Position numbers and translations under genes: made by a program
Part shown: in pieces, positions 1-9,387 of the stretch
Position numbering within the stretch: position 1 is the first letter of the stretch
Layout of the letters: every line of letters begins with the position of its first letter
From: Gaoshiqia sp050178015
GTDB taxonomy: Bacteria; Bacteroidota; Bacteroidia; Bacteroidales; Prolixibacteraceae
DNA: 64,000 bases
Direction of reading: 5' to 3'
Assembly: GCA_050178015.1 (NCBI GenBank)
Contig: JBFXGM010000001.1
Coordinates: 62,001 to 126,000, forward strand
The notes under the pieces: model-generated
What the model saw: the letters and a program-made list of their open reading frames with translations, nothing else
Databases searched by the model: none
What the model was told of the DNA's origin: nothing

Positions 1-894
1 GGGTTGAACGCTCCGGCAATTAATGGAGGCGATGTGGAAAACAAAGGTATCGAGCTGGCCTTGAACTGGAACGACAGAGCCGGTGATTTTCATTACGGAG
101 CAACCTTGAACTTGTCGCATAACACGAATGAAGTTACCCGAATCGCGAATGCCGAAGGTATTATCCATGGCGATGGAAACGTGCTAAGCCAGGGAACAAC
201 TGAAATGTACCGCGCGCAAGTTGGTTATCCGATTGGCTATTTCTATGGGTATAAAACGGCTGGCGTATTCCAAAACTGGGAACAGATAAACAGCACCACC
301 GCCAAATATGCAGGAGCACAGCCTGGAGACCTGATTTTTGTTGACACAAACGGTGATGAAAAAATTACTGAAGATGATCGCACCATGATCGGTAATCCAA
401 ATCCGGATTTTATCGTAGGTATCAACCTCAATTTCTCGTATAAAGGTTTTGACTTCAATCTGACCGGTACAGGTGCTTTTGGACAGCAAATTGCCAAATC
501 TTACCGTTCGTTTGCCGATTCACCACTTCAAAACTACACGACCGATATTTTTGGCCGCTGGACTGGCGAAGGAACTTCCAACAAGCTCCCTCGCTTGACA
601 TCGGGAAGCCACACCAACTGGCAAAATATTTCGGACATCTACATTGAAGACGGCGATTATATGAAAATCCAAAACGTAACCTTAGGCTACGATTTCAAAA
701 AATTGTTCAGAAATATTCCGCTCGGACAAGCCCGCTTGTATGTAACGGCTCAAAATCTTTACACGTTTACCGGATACTCAGGAATGGATCCGGAAGTCGG
801 CTACGGATATGATCAAAGTTGGGTTTCCGGAATTGACTTAGGTTATTATCCAAGCCCAAGAACTTATTTGGTAGGTGTAAATCTTAAATTTTAA
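1..894 (+). CDS. SusC-family TonB-dependent receptor, C-terminal part (5' cut by window)
   Basis: This is the last ~297 codons of a SusC/RagA outer-membrane beta-barrel; the frame is open to base 1, so the true start lies upstream and the TTG at base 4 is not a start. Visible family features are the aromatic-rich barrel strands, a GDLIFVDTNGDEKITEDDR segment (the Ca-binding-like loop common near the end of SusC proteins), the YVTAQNLYTFTGYSGMDPEV motif and a terminal strand ending in Phe. SusC imports oligosaccharides using TonB energy. The partner SusD follows after 8 bases. The substrate cannot be told from this part. Confidence 0.95.
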   Translation, partial: GLNAPAINGGDVENKGIELALNWNDRAGDFHYGATLNLSHNTNEVTRIANAEGIIHGDGNVLSQGTTEMYRAQVGYPIGYFYGYKTAGVFQNWEQINSTTAKYAGAQPGDLIFVDTNGDEKITEDDRTMIGNPNPDFIVGINLNFSYKGFDFNLTGTGAFGQQIAKSYRSFADSPLQNYTTDIFGRWTGEGTSNKLPRLTSGSHTNWQNISDIYIEDGDYMKIQNVTLGYDFKKLFRNIPLGQARLYVTAQNLYTFTGYSGMDPEVGYGYDQSWVSGIDLGYYPSPRTYLVGVNLKF

Positions 895-902
895 ATGATA
901 GT

Positions 903-2666
903 ATGAATATGAAAAACATATTATATTTTGCCACAGCTGCTCTTCTTTTTACAGGTTGCGAAAGCTACCTCGATTCAGAGAGCTACGTTAAGAAAAACGA
1001 AGGAAACTATCCGGCTACCGCTGACGATGCCATCCAACTGGTTACCGGCGTTTACGCAACGTTGAATAAACCGATCGCCAATGTTCAGAATACCTATTTT
1101 TATGCAGCTGAACTAGCTTCAGACGACCGCTTCGGTGGCGGTGGGGAAAACGATAAAGACATGCAGGTACTCGACCACTTGCTATACACCAACATGGATC
1201 GTTTTAAATCCTTCTGGTCTGACCGTTATTCTGGCATTAGTAGGGCCAACATGGCCGTTGCCAACCTGGATAAGGTAGAAGATGAAGACCTGCGAAATCA
1301 ATTAATGGGAGAAGCATTATTTCTTCGCGCCTTTTTCTACAACGAACTGGTTGAGTTGTTCGGAAATATTCCATTGATCACAGGCGTTCCTCAAAATGTG
1401 GCAGAAGCTCAGCTCTATCCGGCACAGGCTTCGCCCGAAGAGGTCTATGCCTTCATTGCTACAGACCTCAAAAAAGCAATCGAAATCATGCCTGCCAGAG
1501 CCTGGAACCAAACCGTTTCCGGTGAAGGTCATGCAACCAAGTGGGCAGCCGAAGCGCTTCTTGCCCGTGTATTCCTGTTTTACACCGGATTCTACAACAA
1601 AGAAGCTCTCCCCCTCATGGATGAAGAAGGCGCCATTTCCGGTTCTGTTACAAAAGCCGAAGTAATTACGGCAGTGGAAGACTGTATCGCCAATAGCGGA
1701 CACGAATTGGTTGACGACTACCGCAGTTTATGGCCATACTCAAACAAACTTTCAAAAAAGGATTATCCCTACGTACAGGACGCTCCCGATTGGATCAAAG
1801 ACGGCGAAAATCCGGAACAGGTTTTCGTGGTTAAATGCTCGCATATGGCTAGCTGGGGTACTACAATTGGTTACTCAAACCAATACATGCTTCACTTTGC
1901 TATCCGAAGCCATGGTGGTTCTGATCAGTATAAAAACCTTTTCCCGTTTGGTCAGGGCTGGGGTGCCGGACCGGTAAACCCAAAACTTTGGAACGAATGG
2001 AAAACGGCCGAACCAACCGACCCGCGTCGTGAAGCCTCAATTTTGAATGGATCGGCAACGCAGGACTATGTGTATGGCGCCGACAAACAAATGGAGGAAT
2101 CCGGTTTCTGGCAAAAGAAAATTATTGCCACAACTGCAGCTAAAGAATACAATTCGGATGGCACTATCAAGTCGTTGTTCAACAGCTTTACTTCTTCTCA
2201 GGATTACTATGGCGACGGTGAAAGTGACGACTTCCAGTTGTCCCACGAAATCGACCTGAACGTCATACGTTATTCAGATGTGTTGCTGATGCACTCCGAA
2301 CTTACTGGTACCGCCACCAAAATGAACGAAGTACGGTCACGTGTGGGGCTACCTGATGTAAGCTACTCCGAAACAGCCCTTCGCAACGAACGGCGTTGGG
2401 AGTTAGCTTTCGAAGGCACCCGGTGGAGCGATATCCGTCGTTGGGGAATCGCTGCCGATGCCTTATCGCAACAGCTCGGCTCTGATATTTATAACCGAGG
2501 GGTAGCAACTACCATGAAAGACCAGGGAGCCGGTTATGCCGCTCGCTTCCAAGCCACAAAAGGTTTCATGCCTATCCCCCAATCCGAAATCGATTTATCG
2601 AATGGCGTTTTATCACAAAACCCGGGATGGGATGCTTCAGCCGTATTTGTAAGCTGGAATGAATAG
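903..2666 (+). CDS. SusD/RagB-family glycan-binding outer-membrane lipoprotein
   Basis: 587 residues, the usual SusD length. A lipoprotein signal peptide ends at the LLFTGC lipobox (Cys about residue 19). The alpha-helical TPR-like SusD fold is indicated by GEALFLRAFFYNELVELFGNIPLIT near residues 137-160, and by NERRWELAFEGTRWSDIRRWG and FMPIPQSEIDLS in the C-terminal third, all hallmark segments. It forms the lid of the upstream SusC pore at the cell surface. It is separated from SusC by 8 bases, so the two are co-transcribed. A start at the second Met (MKN) is equally possible. Confidence 0.95.
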   Translation: MNMKNILYFATAALLFTGCESYLDSESYVKKNEGNYPATADDAIQLVTGVYATLNKPIANVQNTYFYAAELASDDRFGGGGENDKDMQVLDHLLYTNMDRFKSFWSDRYSGISRANMAVANLDKVEDEDLRNQLMGEALFLRAFFYNELVELFGNIPLITGVPQNVAEAQLYPAQASPEEVYAFIATDLKKAIEIMPARAWNQTVSGEGHATKWAAEALLARVFLFYTGFYNKEALPLMDEEGAISGSVTKAEVITAVEDCIANSGHELVDDYRSLWPYSNKLSKKDYPYVQDAPDWIKDGENPEQVFVVKCSHMASWGTTIGYSNQYMLHFAIRSHGGSDQYKNLFPFGQGWGAGPVNPKLWNEWKTAEPTDPRREASILNGSATQDYVYGADKQMEESGFWQKKIIATTAAKEYNSDGTIKSLFNSFTSSQDYYGDGESDDFQLSHEIDLNVIRYSDVLLMHSELTGTATKMNEVRSRVGLPDVSYSETALRNERRWELAFEGTRWSDIRRWGIAADALSQQLGSDIYNRGVATTMKDQGAGYAARFQATKGFMPIPQSEIDLSNGVLSQNPGWDASAVFVSWNE

Positions 2667-2700
2667 GAAGAATTATAATCTAAATTTTAACTTAAAAATT

Positions 2701-3534
2701 ATGAATAAAAAGTTAATATATTCAATGTTGGTTGCAGCAACGATTCTGGTTGCTTGTGATCCGATTGAGGATCGGGATGTCATGTCGGGGGCGATCACAG
2801 CTGCCGACCTGGATATCTCTGCAACACCGCAATTAGTAGAAGGAAAAAGTTCGAACTACGTTGAACTGAATAGTGATGGCGTAGGCTGTCTTACCTCCTG
2901 GGATTATGGAAACGGAATTACAACCAAGACTAAATCCACCGTTCAGTTGGTACTGAAAGGCGCCAATGAAATCATTTTCACTGGCTTGAACGGCGATGGT
3001 ACAACAATCACCAAAACGCTGACCGTGCAGGTTGACACACTGATTAATGTTCCCGAAGAATGGGGACTGCTGTGTGGCAGCGGAGAGAAAAAATGGGTAT
3101 GGGACGAAACAGCCAATGCCGTCTGGGGAAATGGTGGTTATATGGGATGTGATTCGCCCTGCTGGTGGACCAACGACAAAGCCTCAATGGATGAAAACGA
3201 TCCGGATTATGGCGCCAATGGGTTCATGTTGTTCTCGGTAAAAGGTGCCAAGCTGACCAAATCAAATGAAAGTGGCAGCAACACCATGAGTGGCAGCTTT
3301 ACCTTCGATATGACACAAAAAACCATGGCTGGCGATGCTGTCTGGGCAAAAGGTAAGCTTTTCACCAAAAACGTGACCTTCCTGGCCGGTAAGCAGCCCA
3401 ACCATGGCAATGCCCCGGTTTATGAATACGACATTCTGAAACTCACCGAAGACAAGATGTCGTTGGCATGGCCCGAGCCGGGAGCCGGTTCATGGGGAAC
3501 TGCCTGGTTCTGGATGTTCAGAAGCGCCGATTAA
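2701..3534 (+). CDS. PUL lipoprotein of unrecognised family, candidate surface glycan-binding protein
   Basis: 277 residues. The ATG at 2701 is chosen because it gives a clean lipoprotein signal (MNKKLIYSMLVAATILVAC); an in-frame ATG at 2659 would overlap susD and bury the signal. After the lipobox comes a PKD-like beta region (about 35-110: SWDYGNGITTKTKSTVQLVLKG pattern), then a Trp/Gly-rich region (WGLLCGSGEKKWVWDE, CWWTNDK, WGTAWFWMF) that could form an aromatic sugar-binding platform. Its position as third gene after susCD, in the place of SusE/SGBP genes, supports glycan binding. I do not recognise a catalytic motif. A terminator follows immediately. Confidence 0.75.
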   Translation: MNKKLIYSMLVAATILVACDPIEDRDVMSGAITAADLDISATPQLVEGKSSNYVELNSDGVGCLTSWDYGNGITTKTKSTVQLVLKGANEIIFTGLNGDGTTITKTLTVQVDTLINVPEEWGLLCGSGEKKWVWDETANAVWGNGGYMGCDSPCWWTNDKASMDENDPDYGANGFMLFSVKGAKLTKSNESGSNTMSGSFTFDMTQKTMAGDAVWAKGKLFTKNVTFLAGKQPNHGNAPVYEYDILKLTEDKMSLAWPEPGAGSWGTAWFWMFRSAD

Positions 3535-3558
3535 GCGAAATTCTTCTTGCAAAATATA

Positions 3559-3590
3559 GAGGGCAGACGCTTGTCTGTCCTCTTATTTTT
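3559..3590 (+). terminator. Rho-independent terminator of the first PUL
   Basis: A 10-bp stem (3559-3568 with 3573-3582, one G-T pair) with a GCTT loop is followed by TTATTTTT. It lies 25 bases after the stop of the PUL lipoprotein and separates the PUL from the next gene train. Confidence 0.85.
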
Positions 3591-3646
3591 AGCATCCCAA
3601 AAGACATTTAAAAGCTCAAACCAAGACTGCCAAAAACTAATTTGCC

Positions 3647-4246
3647 ATGAAACATGTTGCACTTCTCCTTTTTATTTTGACCCTTTTTTCCTGTAAAAAA
3701 GAAACCAATTTCATTTTAAAAGGAAATTTGCCCGACAGCGCCTTTGACGGGGAATATATCTTTCTGGCGCCACTGGAAAATGCTATCCGCGAACGGGTGG
3801 ATTCGGTGTTAATCGCTAACGGAAAATTTACGATCAAAAGCCAGGTTGACCAACCCGAGATTTATGTCGTTCGCACAAGGCCCCTGTTAAGGCTACAGCT
3901 CCAGGAACTGATTGTGGTAAAAGAACCTGGCAACCTGCAGGCTACCATAGGAAATAACAGCGCCATAACCGGTACCCCGCTAAACGACTCGATCCAGCAT
4001 TGGAAAGAGCATAAAACAACATTTGACAGCAAGCTAGCTGAATTGAGACAGCTGTACAATTCAACTGCTGAAATCGAACGCGGCACTGTTAACCGGCAAA
4101 TCGACTCACTTCGTTCTGTCGCCATGGATTTTCATTACCGCTTCATCAAAAACAACCGAAACAACGTAGTCGGCAATTTTGTACTGAAAATGATGGGAGC
4201 ATCCCTCTCGGAACAGCAACGCGAAGAACTCGCTGCCGAAAAATAA
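3647..4246 (+). CDS. DUF4369-domain lipoprotein without the usual thioredoxin domain
   Basis: 199 residues with a short lipoprotein signal (lipobox LTLFSC, Cys about 16). Residues about 22-115 (FILKGNLPDSAFDGEYIFLAPLEN...RVDSVLIANGKFTIKS) match the DUF4369 pattern normally found at the N-terminus of Bacteroidota TlpA/ResA-like thiol-disulfide proteins. Those proteins continue into an AhpC/TSA-thioredoxin domain with CxxC. This one ends with a helical tail and has no CxxC, so it is a stand-alone DUF4369 protein or a shortened relative. It is the first gene of the train leading into the DUF6057 cassettes, 6 bases before the next gene, which suggests a periplasmic accessory role there. Confidence 0.75.
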   Translation: MKHVALLLFILTLFSCKKETNFILKGNLPDSAFDGEYIFLAPLENAIRERVDSVLIANGKFTIKSQVDQPEIYVVRTRPLLRLQLQELIVVKEPGNLQATIGNNSAITGTPLNDSIQHWKEHKTTFDSKLAELRQLYNSTAEIERGTVNRQIDSLRSVAMDFHYRFIKNNRNNVVGNFVLKMMGASLSEQQREELAAEK

Positions 4247-4252
4247 ATCAGA

Positions 4253-6001
4253 TTGATGATGACTGTAAAAAATGATAAAACACATTGGATATACTGGAGT
4301 GCGCTGGTTCTCCTGAGCTTTGTGTTTTTTCAGTTTTTTTACGCCTATCACCTTTTTTTTAAAGAACAGGTGCAACTGTTTTTATACTCCGCAGAGTATT
4401 TCCTGTCCTACTTTGACAAACCGGCCTGGCTGGCCCGTTATGCAGGTGATTTTCTCACCCAATTTTTCTATCTCCGGGGAGGCGGCCCGACTGTGTTGTC
4501 AGCTCTTTTTCTGATGGAATGGCTGCTGATTACAAAAATCCTGAAACAGATAAACCACTCCCCCGCCGCTGCCCTTTGGGCGCTGATACCGGCTGGCATA
4601 GACTGGGCCCTGCACACCCGCTTGTCACATCCGGTTTCGGTTTCCGCGGGCGCTATCCTGGCTTTGTTGTTTTTTCTGGCCTATCGATGTATATCGAACC
4701 GCAAAATCGCCTTCATTACCGCCATCTTGCTTCTTTTTGCCACCTACTGGCTGGCTGGCAGCGCCATGTATATCTTCGCGGTGCTGCTAATTTTGCCGAC
4801 CAACAACAAACACTGTTTCCCCCTACAAAAAAGGTTGGTTTTCGCATTGCTGGCAAGCTCCATTCCATACGTGTTTTACCTCAAATACCTGCTCACCCTG
4901 CAACAGGCCTACCTGTTTCCCGCAAGTCATCCAAGCAGCCTGTTGTTCGCGGCTTCCCTTGTACTTGCCGTTTTATTTAATTTTTCCACCAAAGACATTC
5001 GACAAAAACACGACCGGATTCTCAGGTTTGTGCTTCCGCCTTTCATCCTGATTTTGGTGGCTTTCGGGTTGAAAAGCCTGGCCAACTTCAACCTAGAGAA
5101 AATTCTTTCGCTCGATAGTGAAACGTATTTCGGCCGGACTGAGCTAGTGCTTCGTTTGTCCGAAAAGTATCAGCTGAATAACCGCTATACAGCCTATTAC
5201 ACAAACATGGCACTGGCACAAACCGGCCAACTGTCCGAAAAACTAATGGAGGTTTACCAACCTGCTGCCGACGGGTTGTTTTTACCCGTTTCGCAACACG
5301 AAAACTGGCTGACCATCCTGTTCAGCAATGAGGCTTTTTATTTGGTGGGCGACATGAACATGGCACAACATTCGGCCATGCTCGGCATGACATTCTCGCC
5401 CTACCAACGCAGCTCGCGCATGGTAAAGCGACTGGCCGAAATCAACCTGGTAACCGGCGATTATCCGGCTGCCACAAAATATTTGCGGATGCTGGAGAAA
5501 ACACTTCTGCATAAAAAATGGGCTACTGACAGGCTAAACCTGATCAGAAACGCAGAAACCCCCGACTGGCTGATCCGCAAAAGACAGCAAATTGCCCAAA
5601 CCGATAGCCTGCGAAAAACATACGATTACCTTCCATCCGTCCAATTTTTGGCAGAACAAAACCCTGGAAACACCACGGCCCGCGATTACCTTTTCTGCCA
5701 CCTTTTGCTGAACAAAGAAATCGGCGCTTTCCGCCAACTGTACGACCGATACACAAGCCGCCAAAACCAACCCCTGCCATCGGCATACAGCGAGGCTTTG
5801 CTGGTCAGCCTGTTTCAGACTAAAGCATCACAGGACGAACTGGCGAGTTACAACATTCCCGCCGATAAAATACGCGACTTCATCCGTTACTCCAACCAGT
5901 ACGAAAACAGCGGGGGAGATCCTGAAAAACTGGTCGAGCTTTACGCGAAGTCGTACTGGTTTTATTATCATTTTGCCACAAAAACAGCAATGGAACCATG
6001 A
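4253..6001 (+). CDS. DUF6057-family polytopic membrane protein, cassette copy 1
   Basis: 582 residues. About the first 285 are hydrophobic and give roughly nine membrane segments. After them comes a soluble helical part with TPR-like pairs (MVKRLAEINLVTGDYPAATKYLRMLEKTLLHKKWA near 385-420). Shared with copies 2 and 3 are an EQ.QLFL segment plus FLTQFF in the first 80 residues and a YW.YYHF-like C-terminus. The second-loop acidic motif of the other copies (CDESYLAGG, NDDYYLSG) reads HTRLSHPVS here, so copy 1 has diverged. The ATGA overlap with the next gene implies translational coupling. Function is unknown; I assign the family from memory of DUF6057 and cannot run a search. Confidence 0.75.
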   Translation: MMMTVKNDKTHWIYWSALVLLSFVFFQFFYAYHLFFKEQVQLFLYSAEYFLSYFDKPAWLARYAGDFLTQFFYLRGGGPTVLSALFLMEWLLITKILKQINHSPAAALWALIPAGIDWALHTRLSHPVSVSAGAILALLFFLAYRCISNRKIAFITAILLLFATYWLAGSAMYIFAVLLILPTNNKHCFPLQKRLVFALLASSIPYVFYLKYLLTLQQAYLFPASHPSSLLFAASLVLAVLFNFSTKDIRQKHDRILRFVLPPFILILVAFGLKSLANFNLEKILSLDSETYFGRTELVLRLSEKYQLNNRYTAYYTNMALAQTGQLSEKLMEVYQPAADGLFLPVSQHENWLTILFSNEAFYLVGDMNMAQHSAMLGMTFSPYQRSSRMVKRLAEINLVTGDYPAATKYLRMLEKTLLHKKWATDRLNLIRNAETPDWLIRKRQQIAQTDSLRKTYDYLPSVQFLAEQNPGNTTARDYLFCHLLLNKEIGAFRQLYDRYTSRQNQPLPSAYSEALLVSLFQTKASQDELASYNIPADKIRDFIRYSNQYENSGGDPEKLVELYAKSYWFYYHFATKTAMEP

Positions 6002-7443
6002 GAATTCTTATCCTGACATATTTATTCGGTGTACTTTTCTATGCCTGCAACGAAACCGGTTATGTAACGATCTCGCATGCTTACCCGCCAATTTATCCCG
6101 ATTATATCGATGTAACCATTCCGGCCAACATCGCTCCGTTGAACTTTTTGATGCGCGACTCGGCCGAGAAGTTGCTGGTGACCATTGAGGGCGAAAATCA
6201 CAGCATCCGGGTGAAAGGGAAAAACAAGGTTCAGGTTCCGTTGAAAAAATGGAAAGCATTGCTTTCTTCCAGCCCGGAGCAGACGCTTACAATTACCGTT
6301 TTGGAGAAAAAAAAGGACGAATGGATTCAATACAAATCCTTCAATTGGTATGTGAAACCGGATTTGATTGATCCCTATCTGAGTTACCGGCTGATTGAGC
6401 CGGGCTACGAAGTGTGGAACAAAATCCAACTGGCAGAACGCCACCTCGAGACTTTCGACGAACGTGTGCTGGCCGACAACAACCTGACCGGGGGCAGCTG
6501 CATGAACTGCCACATCTACGGGAACCAGGATGCAGCCTTATCCATGTTTCACATCCGCGGCGAGCACGGGGGAACGGTTGTCAACCGAAATGGAAAGCTG
6601 GAAAAGATCAATACGCGTACAAATGATATGATTTCGAATGCCGTGTATGGAAATTTTCACCCCACCGGACAATATGGTGTTTTCTCCACCAATGTGGTCA
6701 TTCCCGAGCTTCACACTTACGGCAGCAAACGGCTCGAAGTGTACGACTCGGCAGCCGACCTGGTGGTGTTGAATTTCGACACGCACGAAGTCATCTCCCA
6801 ACCTTTCCTGTCCGATTCTGCCTCATACGAATCGTTCCCCGTATTCTCTGCCTGCGGCAACTGGATTTATTACTGCTCGGCCGGTTACGTTCCGCTCCCC
6901 GACAGCATCCGCTCTCTGAAATACCACATTTGCCGCACTTCATTTGACCCAAAAACCGGAACAATCGGCGCCAGTGCCGATACGCTCTGGAATGCCCGTG
7001 AAATGAATGGTTCGGTGAGCCACCTGAAAACATCGCCCGACGGCAAGTACCTGTTATACACGGTGGCCGATTACGGAACCTTCCCCATTTGGCACCGCGA
7101 AGCCGACCTGCAACTGATGGACCTGGAAACCGGTGAGATTGATAAACTGGAAGCGGTGAACGATACCTGTTCCGATTCGTACCACAGTTGGTCGTCGAAC
7201 AGCCGGTGGTTTGTGTTTGCCAGTAAACGCGACGACGGCATTTACGGAAAACCGTATTTCGCCTATCTCGATGCAACCGGCAAAGCGCACAAACCCTTTG
7301 CCCTGCCGCAACTCGATCCGGAATATTACGACAATACGCTGAAATCATTCAATATACCCGAACTTTCAAAAAGCCAGGTACCTTACGAAGCCCGGGATAT
7401 TGAGCAAATTTATTGGAAGCTGGAAGCGCTGCCGGTCCGGTAA
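5998..7443 (+). CDS. Haem-c motif/PD40 beta-propeller lipoprotein, cassette copy 1
   Basis: 481 residues with a lipoprotein signal (LFYAC, Cys about 17). An N-terminal beta domain begins with a segment also present in the other copies (IYPDYIDVTIPANIAPLNF, about 31-49). One haem-c attachment motif, CMNCH, lies at residues 168-172. It is followed by a TolB/PD40-type propeller with blade motifs FPVFSACGNWIYY, LKTSPDGKYLLYT and YHSWSSNSRWFVFASKR. The protein is probably anchored on the periplasmic face or cell surface and carries one covalent haem. It overlaps the preceding membrane-protein gene by 4 bases. Enzymatic function is unknown; the haem is predicted from the motif only. Confidence 0.8.
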   Translation: MRILILTYLFGVLFYACNETGYVTISHAYPPIYPDYIDVTIPANIAPLNFLMRDSAEKLLVTIEGENHSIRVKGKNKVQVPLKKWKALLSSSPEQTLTITVLEKKKDEWIQYKSFNWYVKPDLIDPYLSYRLIEPGYEVWNKIQLAERHLETFDERVLADNNLTGGSCMNCHIYGNQDAALSMFHIRGEHGGTVVNRNGKLEKINTRTNDMISNAVYGNFHPTGQYGVFSTNVVIPELHTYGSKRLEVYDSAADLVVLNFDTHEVISQPFLSDSASYESFPVFSACGNWIYYCSAGYVPLPDSIRSLKYHICRTSFDPKTGTIGASADTLWNAREMNGSVSHLKTSPDGKYLLYTVADYGTFPIWHREADLQLMDLETGEIDKLEAVNDTCSDSYHSWSSNSRWFVFASKRDDGIYGKPYFAYLDATGKAHKPFALPQLDPEYYDNTLKSFNIPELSKSQVPYEARDIEQIYWKLEALPVR

Positions 7444-7592
7444 CTACTGAAAGCGGACCCAAGTTAGTTGAACAACTTATAAAACATATTCAGAAATGGA
7501 TATCGCATAATGAAAAGGCTTGTATCTATTGATATTTTAGATAATTTTCGGAAGAAGAAAGAAAAAACTAAACGGACTGATCGGCACCTGAA

Positions 7593-9377
7593 ATGAATAA
7601 AAACAACCTACTCTCACGAATATTGAAACCGGACCAACTGCTGACCTTCACATTTGGATTGGTTGTATATTTGTTTTTTTCCCTTGGATATGCTTATCAC
7701 CTGAATTACCAGGAACAGTTTCAGCTTTTCCTGTTTACAACCGATTATCTTACACAATACCTGGGCTATCCGGGGGGTATTTCCGATTACCTGGGCAATT
7801 TTATCACCCAATTTTACTTCTATTCATTTATCGGGGCTATTCTTTTGGCCGTCATGCTCTCCTTGCTGCAACGTACGGTTTGGTCGGTTGCCCAAAAGCT
7901 GGGTGCTGCGAGCTACTGGATTCCTCTGTCGTTTATTCCTTCCGTTCTTTACTGGTCATTGCTGTGCGACGAAAGCTATTTGGCTGGCGGCCTGGTGGCG
8001 CTGATGCTCGTCTCAGCCTCCATCCGCCTTTTCCTGTCAATCAGTAAATTGTCATTCCGGCTCATGCTGGCCGTGTTTTCCATTCCGGCACTTTATTGGC
8101 TGGCCGGAGGTGCCGTGATGTTGTTGCCGGTCTTTGCAATTACCCGTGAACTAACTATTAAAGAATTGAAACCGGCTACCTTCGCCCTGTTTTCCATTGG
8201 AATCGTTGGCCTATCGGTAGCGCTGCCGTTTTTGGCCAAACAACTGCTTGTGCAATTGCCATTTACGAAACTGCTGATTGGTGCAACTTATTACCGCTAC
8301 CCGGTCATCATCCCGTATTCGGTTGCCCTCATCGGGCTGCTGATCGTTTTTTTGCCCTTTCTGTCAAAGGTCCTTTCATACAAACTTAGCCCGCAAAAAC
8401 CAGCGCTATGGCTTGCCGTTCAGATGCTTTTCCTGGTTTCGAGCTCATACTTTCTGATTTCGAAAACCGCTGATCTGAACAAGGAAGAAGTAATGGAATA
8501 CGACTTTCATGCGCGGATGCGCCGTTGGGACCGGATCATTGAGAAAGCTGACCGGCAAGCGCCAACCAGTCCGCTATCGGTTACCTGCCTGAACCTGGCC
8601 CTGGCCAAACAGGATCTGCTGGGCGAACGGATGTTTCATTACTATCAAAACGGGATGGGCGGACTGTTGCCCGACTTTACCCGTGATTTTACCATTCCCA
8701 CCATCCTGGGCGAAGTGTATTACCACCTTGGGTTCATCAACACCGCGCAGCGACTGGCTTTTGAAGCCATGGAAGCTTTGCCCGACTACCAGAAAAGCGC
8801 CCGCTCGGTGATGCGACTGGCCGAAACCAACCTGATCAACGGCAACTACGAGCTGGCCGGTAAATACCTCCGTCTGCTCCAAAAAACATTCTACTACCGG
8901 AAGTGGGCCACGAATGCGCTCCGGGCAACAAAAAACGAATCCCTGATTGAAGAACACCCGGAATGGGGCTTCCTGCGAAAGGTGCGCACACAGGAAGATT
9001 TTCTGTTCAGCGAGGGTGAAAAGGAAATGATGCTCGGCACTGTTTTCCTGCAAAACCAGGAAAACCGAATGGCCTTCGAATACCTGATGGCCTGCTGCCT
9101 GCTGAAAAAGGATTTGCAGCATTTTATGGAATATTATCCGGTGGGAAAAGCACTGAATTACCGGGTAGTTCCGAAAAGCTATCAGGAAGCCCTGATCTAC
9201 GTTTGGGGGCTTTCGCATGACGATCCAACCCAATCGATCCCCTACCCGATCAGCAATTCGGTGAAAATGCGGGTAAAAAATTACGCGAACATTTATACCA
9301 CCCGGCAAAACGCGGAAGCACTGCTGCACAACGATTATTCGGACACCTACTGGTATTATCTGCATTTCAGGAATTAA
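7593..9377 (+). CDS. DUF6057-family polytopic membrane protein, cassette copy 2
   Basis: 594 residues, paralogous over its full length to the genes at 4253 and 10864. The N-terminal half holds about nine membrane segments (from about residue 14), the EQFQLFLF and NFITQFYF segments, an acidic loop CDESYLAGG (about 130) and a YWLAGGAV segment. The C-terminal half is helical and TPR-like (VMRLAETNLINGNYELAGKYLRLLQKTFYYRKWATNAL). The C-terminus reads SDTYWYYLHF. A 149-bp gap separates it from cassette 1; a separate promoter there is possible but I recognise none. Its partner gene begins 10 bases downstream. Confidence 0.78.
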   Translation: MNKNNLLSRILKPDQLLTFTFGLVVYLFFSLGYAYHLNYQEQFQLFLFTTDYLTQYLGYPGGISDYLGNFITQFYFYSFIGAILLAVMLSLLQRTVWSVAQKLGAASYWIPLSFIPSVLYWSLLCDESYLAGGLVALMLVSASIRLFLSISKLSFRLMLAVFSIPALYWLAGGAVMLLPVFAITRELTIKELKPATFALFSIGIVGLSVALPFLAKQLLVQLPFTKLLIGATYYRYPVIIPYSVALIGLLIVFLPFLSKVLSYKLSPQKPALWLAVQMLFLVSSSYFLISKTADLNKEEVMEYDFHARMRRWDRIIEKADRQAPTSPLSVTCLNLALAKQDLLGERMFHYYQNGMGGLLPDFTRDFTIPTILGEVYYHLGFINTAQRLAFEAMEALPDYQKSARSVMRLAETNLINGNYELAGKYLRLLQKTFYYRKWATNALRATKNESLIEEHPEWGFLRKVRTQEDFLFSEGEKEMMLGTVFLQNQENRMAFEYLMACCLLKKDLQHFMEYYPVGKALNYRVVPKSYQEALIYVWGLSHDDPTQSIPYPISNSVKMRVKNYANIYTTRQNAEALLHNDYSDTYWYYLHFRN

Positions 9378-9387
9378 ACCACTGACC

